In this document: positions 1-4,859 of the stretch, one piece after another
How the letters are laid out: the number at the start of each line of letters is the position of its first letter
How positions within the stretch are numbered: position 1 is the first letter of the stretch
Assembly: GCA_964608735.1 (NCBI GenBank)
Contig: CAZSPL010000153.1
Location: forward strand, 1 to 9,668
Reading direction: 5' to 3'
Length of the DNA stretch: 9,668 nt
DNA from: CAZSPL01 sp964608735
Lineage (GTDB): Bacteria > JAJVIF01 > JAPKYR01 > CAZSPL01
The notes under the pieces: generated by a model
What the model was told of the DNA's origin: nothing
Databases searched by the model: none
Seen by the model: the letters and a program-made list of their open reading frames with translations, nothing else
Program-made: the position numbers and the translations under genes

Positions 1-551
1 TTCTGGAAAATTGATTCGTAGCCATCCGGTACTTCGTACCCGTTTTCTTCGATCCAGGTCTTGAGCTCCCCCGGATTGTCCGCCTCTACGGTGAACACAT
101 CGAAATCGCCCACCACTTGTTTTTCGATCATGTCGATTCGCTCGCCGCTGGCGCCGTCGTTAAGCGGTTCGGCGGGCATTACCCCCGAGTACGAACTGCC
201 GCCGCATCCGCCGCCGCTCGAATACTCATAGACCGGCGCGGTCTGATAGAACAGCTCCTCGAATACGGCGCCGGATTCCTTCCGGACTTCCGGCACCGCG
301 GGAAGAGGCACCAGCCATCCGAATTCAGACAAGTTGGCTTTGCCGAACGCTACCTGCAGCACCATCGCCTCGGTGCCGTCACCGACATCGACAATGAAGC
401 ATCGCTGCATCGGCTCGATGAACTCTCCCCCCTCGAGCGGCGGGTCGACGAGCGGCGGATGAACGATGCATCCGTCGGCAAGCGCGGGCACGGAATAGAT
501 AAGGAGTGAAGCAATCACGAAGAGGAGGAAAATACTCGGTCGGTTCTTCAT
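1..551 (-). CDS. DUF2330-family exported protein (3' end cut by window edge)
   Basis: The visible 183 residues begin at an ATG with a clear GAGGAGG ribosome binding site about 7 bases upstream. Residues 1-25 form a signal peptide: a basic start, a hydrophobic core and a PALA-type cleavage site before DG. The mature part resembles DUF2330: the segment FGWLVPLPAVPEVR (77-90), then VVGDFDVFTVEADNP (146-160) and a TWIEENGYEVPDG block (165-177). This family is typically secreted or cell-surface and has no established biochemical function. A glycine- and cysteine-rich patch (GGGCGG, about 113-118) sits in the middle. The C-terminal part, which in many relatives ends in a membrane anchor, lies outside the window. 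It follows the sugar-phosphate transferase on the same strand, but a hairpin terminator and its own -10 box suggest separate transcription. Family assignment is from remembered motifs, not a search. Confidence 0.8.
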   Translation of the reverse strand, partial: MKNRPSIFLLFVIASLLIYSVPALADGCIVHPPLVDPPLEGGEFIEPMQRCFIVDVGDGTEAMVLQVAFGKANLSEFGWLVPLPAVPEVRKESGAVFEELFYQTAPVYEYSSGGGCGGSSYSGVMPAEPLNDGASGERIDMIEKQVVGDFDVFTVEADNPGELKTWIEENGYEVPDGYESIFQ

Positions 552-589
552 CGGAAATCCTCCTCGAAATGTATTATCAACTCGTTAAA

Positions 590-595
590 ATTATA
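590..595 (-). promoter_or_regulatory. Candidate -10 box for the DUF2330 gene
   Basis: On the minus strand this reads TATAAT, identical to the sigma70 -10 consensus, about 38 bases before the ATG at 551. The hexamer about 17 bases upstream (ATGCAA) is a poor -35 match. The box lies just downstream of the terminator-like hairpin at 629-650, which suits independent transcription. Confidence 0.45.
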
Positions 596-628
596 CGTCA
601 TCATTACGGCTTTTGCATAAAATACTGC

Positions 629-650
629 CCGGTTTCATCGAAGAAACCGG
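629..650 (-). terminator. Probable rho-independent terminator of the sugar-phosphate transferase
   Basis: This is a perfect inverted repeat with 8-bp arms (CCGGTTTC / GAAACCGG) and a 6-base loop, 11 bases beyond the stop codon of the 662-1672 gene. On the minus strand it is followed by GCAGTATTTTATGC, a broken T-rich tract, so it may be a modest terminator. Confidence 0.6.
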
Positions 651-661
651 TTCGGCGGACT

Positions 662-1672
662 TTATCGCGCGAGGAGAACGGCGATGGCCCCAAGTACGGC
701 CGCGAGTGCATAAAGCACCAGCACCGTCTGGCGCGGCCCCAGCCCGTGCTTCATCAGTTCGTGATGCACGTGGCCGTTATCCGCGCCGAAGATTTTCTTC
801 CCCTGCCACGAGCGGCGAAGCACTGCCCACGACGTGTCGAATATCGGTATCCCGAGCACCAGTACCGGCACGATAACCGTCAACGCGGCGGGTGTTTTAA
901 ACGTACCGGTGATGGTGATGGATGCCAGCAGGAATCCGAGAAGTTGGGAGCCCGAGTCGCCCATGAATATCTTCGCCGGGTGGAAATTGAACGGCAGGAA
1001 CCCGAGGCAGCATCCGAGGACGCCCACGGATAGAATCGCGCTGACCGTATTGTGCTCCTTCTGCCAGCCCATCAGGGCGATGACCAGGAATGTCGCCGCC
1101 GCGATGCCCGACAATCCGCACGCGAGGCCGTCCGCGCCGTCGATGAAATTCACCGCGTTCATCAGCGCCGCGACCCAGAATATCGTCACAAGCCACGCCT
1201 GCCACGGCTGAAGATAGATATATCCTTCGTGGAACGGCGATGTCAGGAAATCGATCCGGAGGCCGAAGAGGCACATCGCGATGCCGACGAATATCTGAGC
1301 GATGAATTTGACACCTGGAGATAGGCCGAAGAGGTCGTCGAAAAGGCCCATGAGGAAAATCAGCCCCGCGCCGATGAGTATCCCGAACATCGTGTAGATG
1401 CTCCCCGGGTTCACGAAATACCGCTTGCAGAAGGGGAACACAACCAGCATTGCCAGAAGGAATCCGAGAAAGAGTGCGAATCCGCCAAGGGTAGGGACAT
1501 CGCGGCCATGCGCCTTATGTCCACCCGGGTGGTCCATTATTTTCTTCTCTTTCACGAACTTTATCAGGCGCGGTACCAGCAGAACCACGGCGAACAACCC
1601 GACCGCGAACGCGAATACCAGGTTTCGCATAAGATCGGGAAATGTATAGAAGATTTCAGTGTCAGGCATCAT
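662..1672 (-). CDS. wecA: WecA/TagO-type undecaprenyl-phosphate sugar-1-phosphate transferase
   Basis: This 336-residue multi-pass inner-membrane enzyme belongs to the MraY/WecA family (glycosyltransferase family 4). The family moves a sugar-1-phosphate, usually GlcNAc-1-P from the UDP-sugar, onto undecaprenyl phosphate to start O-antigen, teichoic acid or other surface-glycan synthesis. Visible motifs are KKIMDHPGGHKAHGRDVPTLGG (about 43-64, cytoplasmic loop), the metal-binding LFDD with D112/D113, NFIDGADGLA (175-184), FMGDSGS (236-242) and HVHH (301-304). The HxHH signature and the lack of an MraY-type HHH loop favour WecA/TagO over MraY. Roughly ten hydrophobic segments are present, and the length is normal. 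The start is the ATG pair at 1672/1669. An in-frame TGA just upstream rules out a longer form, and the ribosome binding site lies unusually far away. Sugar specificity cannot be read from the sequence, and no other glycan genes adjoin it. Confidence 0.93.
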   Translation of the reverse strand: MMPDTEIFYTFPDLMRNLVFAFAVGLFAVVLLVPRLIKFVKEKKIMDHPGGHKAHGRDVPTLGGFALFLGFLLAMLVVFPFCKRYFVNPGSIYTMFGILIGAGLIFLMGLFDDLFGLSPGVKFIAQIFVGIAMCLFGLRIDFLTSPFHEGYIYLQPWQAWLVTIFWVAALMNAVNFIDGADGLACGLSGIAAATFLVIALMGWQKEHNTVSAILSVGVLGCCLGFLPFNFHPAKIFMGDSGSQLLGFLLASITITGTFKTPAALTVIVPVLVLGIPIFDTSWAVLRRSWQGKKIFGADNGHVHHELMKHGLGPRQTVLVLYALAAVLGAIAVLLAR

Positions 1673-1690
1673 TTGGCAATATTTGGCAAC
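1671..1690. repeat. 10-bp perfect-but-one tandem duplication at the wecA-like start
   Basis: Two adjacent decamers read ATTTGGCAAT and ATTTGGCAAC on the plus strand. On the coding (minus) strand the duplication lies between an AGGTGAG Shine-Dalgarno and the ATG. The units differ only at the last base. Confidence 0.85.
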
Positions 1691-1696
1691 TCACCT
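1690..1696 (-). promoter_or_regulatory. Displaced Shine-Dalgarno of the wecA-like gene
   Basis: The minus strand reads AGGTGAG, a strong Shine-Dalgarno, but 17 bases separate it from the ATG at 1672. Deleting one decamer of the 1671-1690 repeat would leave 7 bases, an ideal spacing. No start codon at the correct distance is in the frame of the gene. A TTG and an ATT near there run into stops within a few codons. Confidence 0.6.
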
Positions 1697-1707
1697 GTAG
1701 AGCAACG

Positions 1708-1716
1708 ATTATAGCA
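1708..1716 (-). promoter_or_regulatory. Extended -10 promoter for the wecA-like gene
   Basis: The minus strand reads TGCTATAAT, a consensus extended -10 (TGn plus TATAAT). No good -35 is seen 16-18 bases upstream, which extended -10 promoters tolerate. Transcription would start near 1701 and give a leader of about 28 bases that includes the Shine-Dalgarno and the decamer repeat. Confidence 0.6.
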
Positions 1717-1767
1717 TATCCGGCGTATTCGCGTTATTAATATCCATTAAGCTCCATTAAATCTGAT

Positions 1768-1789
1768 TGGACAAAAAATCCCTTGTCCA
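1768..1789. repeat. Inverted repeat, 7-bp arms
   Basis: TGGACAA (1768-1774) and TTGTCCA (1783-1789) are perfect inverted copies around an 8-base loop. There is no T-tract on either side, so it is not an obvious terminator. It is followed 8 bases later by GGGACACATTTACC (1797-1810), a short intergenic motif discussed among the findings. Confidence 0.55.
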
Positions 1790-1935
1790 CGGCATAGGGA
1801 CACATTTACCTTCAATCGTAATGCTTAACATCGAGAAGGTTTTCTCAACTCTCTTCAAGACCGGCTTGGAAAGCCTCTTAAATGACTAAGTTTACTTTAT
1901 ATTCAAAAAATGAGTTTTGGTCATCTAATTGCACA

Positions 1936-1947
1936 TATGATGTCATA
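1936..1947 (+). promoter_or_regulatory. Operator-like dyad overlapping a possible -10 of the regulator gene
   Basis: TATGA and TCATA flank a 2-base centre, giving a short dyad 21 bases before the regulator ATG. Its left half overlaps TATGAT, a fair -10 match; no good -35 is visible. Small Cro/CI-type proteins often repress their own promoter from such a site. The link is inferred from position only. Confidence 0.3.
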
Positions 1948-1968
1948 AATTGGAAAGGAGTACGTGGC

Positions 1969-2187
1969 ATGAATAATTTGCGCGCCTATCGAGTCAAGAA
2001 GCTAATGACCCAGAAAGATTTAGCCAAGGCATCCGGTGTCAGCCAGGTGACTATCAGCTTCATCGAGAACGGCTTGTCTGAGCCGATGGATCTGACAAAG
2101 CAGAAGCTGTCCCGGGCGCTCAAGGTTGAACCTGAAAAGCTCTTCCCTCCGAAAATCAAGAAGGGCACTCGGGTCACTACCTTTTAA
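1969..2187 (+). CDS. Small XRE (Cro/CI)-family DNA-binding regulator
   Basis: The 72-residue protein is almost entirely one helix-turn-helix domain (about residues 3-58). LRAYRVKKLMTQKDLAKASG forms helices 1-2, VSQVTISFIENG is the recognition-helix region, and KQKLSRALKVEPEKLFP is the closing part typical of the family. A short basic tail (KIKKGTR) follows. The ATG at 1969 is preferred over an in-frame ATG at 1882 because AAAGGAG lies 8 bases upstream and the extra 29 residues would not match the family. It stands alone: no toxin, phage or methylase gene adjoins it, and both neighbours are on the other strand. Several codons (CTA, TTA) and the flanking AT-rich DNA contrast with neighbouring genes, suggesting acquisition by transfer. 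The target is unknown; autoregulation is plausible because of the dyad at 1936-1947. Confidence 0.85.
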   Translation: MNNLRAYRVKKLMTQKDLAKASGVSQVTISFIENGLSEPMDLTKQKLSRALKVEPEKLFPPKIKKGTRVTTF

Positions 2188-2309
2188 GGGCTCTGTCTGA
2201 AGGCGGCTAACCACCTTTCCAATTGCCTGTTGGTATGTACTACGCTAACCGAGTATAAGTACAGCCTGCAATCAGAGAAGCGATAAACCGTCACGAGAAC
2301 CCTTTCCGC
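2188..2309. other. Intergenic stretch after the regulator
   Basis: This lies between the regulator stop and the convergent terminator. I see no gene, tRNA-like fold or strong repeat. A short CCAA/TTGG pairing near 2219-2233 is too weak to call. Confidence 0.5.
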
Positions 2310-2342
2310 AAAAGCCCCCCCGCGGCAGCCGGGAGGGCTTTT
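2310..2342. terminator. Bidirectional terminator between convergent genes
   Basis: Arms AAAAGCCC (2310-2317) and GGGCTTTT (2335-2342) pair perfectly and extend by further C/G pairs across a bulge, with a GC-rich loop. Each strand ends in four Ts after the stem. It sits between the plus-strand regulator (stop at 2187) and the minus-strand glycosyltransferase (stop at 2350), so it can end both transcripts. Confidence 0.85.
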
Positions 2343-2349
2343 CATATGC

Positions 2350-4107
2350 TTATTCGATCGCCGCGGGACGCCCTTCGCCGGTGAGATCGTAGATCGTGAC
2401 GACCGCGTCCTCGTATCCCGGCTTGAGTTTAGCCAATTCGGCGTTCACTTCGCCCGACCTCTCATAAGAATCCTGTATATACCGGTTGCCTTTCATCACG
2501 GCCAGGTAATCCGCGCCTTCCTTGATATATTTATCGAGGAACGCCCATCCGCGGTTGATGCCCGGCTCGCCGAGCTCGGCCTTTTCTCTCGGGTCATCTT
2601 TGGTCAGGTAGAGGAATGTCGCGGGATTGAACGCCCATCCTCGCATTTCTGAATAGAAGATGAACGGGTCGGCATCGTCCTTCTTCCCGGCGAATATAAC
2701 CTTGCCAACTGCATCATGGTCTTCCGCGAACGCCTGCACCGACTTGCCGGCTTCGAGATAATCCAGTTCGAGGCGGTACATCGGATGAAGCACGAACAGC
2801 CCGGTGACGAATATGAATGCAAGCAGAAGCAGCGCCACGAACGGACGCGGGCGGGCGAATTTCGATTGCTCCCGCCTTATGATGTACATGATTCCCGGTA
2901 TCAGCACCGCCATGCTTACCGCGAACGCGATGAACAGCGGCACTATCTTGAGCGACTTCACAAGCTCCTTGAGAGCCTCGGCATCCCACGGCTGCGTGAA
3001 GAAAAGGTAGATGACGACGCCGTCGAAGAAAAGGAACAGGCTCAATGCCGCAACCCATACGACGGTGGGGATGCTCTTCCACCAGTTCTGCCACGCCCCG
3101 GCGAGATTGCCTTCACGTATTTGATAGATGAACCGCCCGATGACGAGCGCCGCCGGGATGAGTATCGGCGCCTGGTAATGCGGGTGATGGAAATTGCCCG
3201 CCGCGACTATCAAGATGAACAGGAGACTCGCATAGAGCCACGCGAATTCTATGACCCGCCCGACACGTACTCTCGATGCCGCCGCCCCGAGCACGAGAAG
3301 CGGAAGTCCGACCGGCGAGAGGGTCAGTCCGCCGAGCCGGTTGAAGATTATCATCCCCCAGAATTTCGGCGAAAGCCTAAGCGAAAGCGGCCCCATATAT
3401 TGATATATCCGCGTCCCGGTCGCGAGGTCGCTTCCGCGCATGCTCCATATCGCAGCGGGTATCAGCGGTAGTATGTAAGCGTATGAGTCGAGCCGGGTGA
3501 ATATCCGCCATCCGTGTTTCGACAGGCCGATGAATATCAGCGCGAAATACAGATGGAAATGTGATGCCCTTACCACCAGCGCGATTGCGAGTGCGACCAC
3601 CGATATCGCGAGGTCGATCGGCTTGCCCGTTTCGAGGTAGAAGTAATAATGAAAAATAACCGCGAGGGACAGGAGTATCGACAATATTTCCGGATGATAG
3701 TAGTGCCCGAGGAATATCGACAGCGGGAGAAGCGTGTATGTCCAAAGTATATATGCCGCTTCCTTCTCCCCGTACACGCGACGCAGCAGGTACGCGAGAT
3801 ACAGCGCGCCCGCGAGCCATATCAGCAGGCTGGTCAGGCGGTAGATGTAATTCGTGTCGCCGAAAATCCTCGCGAGCCCGACGGTGAGAAGATTGTAAAG
3901 CGGTATCTCCAGCGCGTGATGGCTGTTCACGATGCTCGGCGAGTTGAGGATGGCATCCACCGATACGCCGTTCTCTATCATATATCTTGTATACCCGGCC
4001 GTGTACGTCTGGCGCATGCTGCCGAACGCGTCGACCATCGGCGTATTGATGAAAAGGAGCCTTATCACCACGCCGATTGCCACTATCCATAGCAGCTTAC
4101 GTTTCAT
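2350..4107 (-). CDS. GT39/PMT-like multi-pass membrane glycosyltransferase
   Basis: The 585-residue polytopic protein resembles the dolichyl/polyprenyl-phosphate-sugar glycosyltransferases (GT-C fold; ArnT and PMT_2-like). These move a sugar from a lipid carrier to an acceptor on the outer face of the cytoplasmic membrane. Evidence is a first membrane helix followed by the acidic first-loop motif DAFGSMRQTYTAGY (D26, R32, Q33), then ALEIPLYN (E67), SIFLGHYYHPEIL (H138-P-E140) and NFHHPHYQAP (305-314). About eleven to thirteen hydrophobic helices are seen, with a soluble, probably extracytoplasmic C-terminal part from about residue 440. I prefer the ATG at 4107 because GGGGGA lies 5 bases upstream. 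ATGs at 4110 and 4125 are alternatives (4125 adds six residues). It overlaps the end of the lipoprotein gene by 11 bp, which indicates translational coupling. Donor and acceptor are unknown. Confidence 0.85.
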   Translation of the reverse strand: MKRKLLWIVAIGVVIRLLFINTPMVDAFGSMRQTYTAGYTRYMIENGVSVDAILNSPSIVNSHHALEIPLYNLLTVGLARIFGDTNYIYRLTSLLIWLAGALYLAYLLRRVYGEKEAAYILWTYTLLPLSIFLGHYYHPEILSILLSLAVIFHYYFYLETGKPIDLAISVVALAIALVVRASHFHLYFALIFIGLSKHGWRIFTRLDSYAYILPLIPAAIWSMRGSDLATGTRIYQYMGPLSLRLSPKFWGMIIFNRLGGLTLSPVGLPLLVLGAAASRVRVGRVIEFAWLYASLLFILIVAAGNFHHPHYQAPILIPAALVIGRFIYQIREGNLAGAWQNWWKSIPTVVWVAALSLFLFFDGVVIYLFFTQPWDAEALKELVKSLKIVPLFIAFAVSMAVLIPGIMYIIRREQSKFARPRPFVALLLLAFIFVTGLFVLHPMYRLELDYLEAGKSVQAFAEDHDAVGKVIFAGKKDDADPFIFYSEMRGWAFNPATFLYLTKDDPREKAELGEPGINRGWAFLDKYIKEGADYLAVMKGNRYIQDSYERSGEVNAELAKLKPGYEDAVVTIYDLTGEGRPAAIE

Positions 4108-4786
4108 CATCTTCCCCCGCTTCATTGTCGCCGTCCGGCATCGGGATCGTCACCGTCGAAGCGCCGCGCTCGTTGATGACCGCCGAAAGCGCCCCGGGGT
4201 ATGTTATCTGATCTATCTTCCACCGGCCGTCATACCTGTGAAGCTTGAACCAGAATTCGATTGTCTGCCTCTCGCGCAGGATTTCGATCAATATCGGGTG
4301 AAGCGTCGTCGATTCCAGCGATTTCTCAACCTTCAGCCCGTGTTTCGGCATCGGGCGCACATACACCTTCACTTGCGCGATATCCTCGTTTATCACTTCG
4401 GTGTAGCCGATGTCGAAATCGTATTCCTCCTGCAGGAGCGCGTAGTCATCGCCGCTCATCAACTGCGAGAAGAGGTTGTAATAATTGCCTCCCGACTTGA
4501 TTATCTCCGATAAAATGGCGCTGTTGAGAAGGTCGTCGCGAAATTCCTCCGTCGTATACAACTCGATCTGTTTCTCGCTCACCTTCGGTTTGCCGATTTC
4601 TTCAAGGTAGCGCTGCACGACCTTCTCGGGCGACGGCGGGCCGCAGGAAGTGGCCGTCATCGCGATGCAGGCCGCAAGTACGACGGCGAAAATGATTATC
4701 GCGACGGACGGATTCCGTTGGTTCGACGATGACGCATGCTTTCCCCCGGGATGATGTGCGTTGAATTTGTACGCTTCCGTATGCAA
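4097..4786 (-). CDS. Putative lipoprotein with NTF2-like (DUF4878-type) domain
   Basis: The product is about 229 residues. A basic and polar N-terminus of about 27 residues precedes one hydrophobic stretch (28-43), then TATSCGPPSPEKVVQRYLEE. Two cysteines could be lipidated: C40 in LAAC, a textbook lipobox, and C48 in ATSC, which looks more like the start of a mature lipoprotein. The remainder (about 52-210) begins with an EKVVQRYLEEIG helix and ends with beta strands including FWFKLHRYDGRWKID, as in NTF2-like/DUF4878 domains. Such domains often bind ligands or partners and have no fixed function. The tail is strongly acidic (GDNEAGEDDET). The start is TTG at 4786 with GGGAG about 9 bases upstream; the next in-frame ATG (residue 43) would remove the membrane segment. 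It lies 73 bp after dinG and overlaps the glycosyltransferase, so an envelope role next to that enzyme is likely. Confidence 0.7.
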   Translation of the reverse strand: MHTEAYKFNAHHPGGKHASSSNQRNPSVAIIIFAVVLAACIAMTATSCGPPSPEKVVQRYLEEIGKPKVSEKQIELYTTEEFRDDLLNSAILSEIIKSGGNYYNLFSQLMSGDDYALLQEEYDFDIGYTEVINEDIAQVKVYVRPMPKHGLKVEKSLESTTLHPILIEILRERQTIEFWFKLHRYDGRWKIDQITYPGALSAVINERGASTVTIPMPDGDNEAGEDDET

Positions 4787-4859
4787 CGTATTCTTCTCCC
4801 TCCGAATCAGCCCTATGTTATCTCGATTTCACCGCGAGGTAAACGTCGCGAAGGGGAAA

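Larger units (their letters stand above)
1717..1968. other. AT-rich intergenic stretch with several small hairpins
   Basis: No convincing gene lies here. It holds two CCATTAA direct repeats (1744-1750, 1754-1760), a 7-bp-arm hairpin (1768-1789), a GAGAA/TTCTC hairpin with a 4-base loop (1833-1846) and a GGCTT/AAGCC hairpin with a 3-base loop (1863-1875). None is followed by a proper T-run. The base composition is visibly more AT-rich than the flanking genes, consistent with a relic of transferred DNA, but I see no transposase and no clear terminal repeats. The segment supplies the leader of the plus-strand regulator at 1969. Confidence 0.6.

Noticed and set aside
1882..1968. Longer N-terminus for the XRE regulator
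   Set aside because: The extra 29 residues do not resemble the family, and the AAAGGAG site correctly spaced for 1969 decides the start.
1969..2187. Antitoxin of a toxin-antitoxin pair
   Set aside because: No toxin-sized plus-strand gene lies on either side; both neighbours are large minus-strand envelope genes.
2188..2309. tRNA or small RNA gene
   Set aside because: There is no cloverleaf-compatible stems and no T-loop consensus; only trivial pairings were found.
2716..3471. 251-codon open frame on the plus strand opposite the glycosyltransferase
   Set aside because: The protein is rich in Arg, Glu and Pro with no recognisable domain. It arises as the antisense of a GC-biased membrane-protein gene that has clear family motifs.
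4831..4850. CGCGA/TCGCG inverted repeat after dinG as a terminator
   Set aside because: It has only 5-bp arms with an 8-base loop and no T-tract on the minus strand, too weak to call. This leaves dinG possibly cotranscribed with the genes after it.
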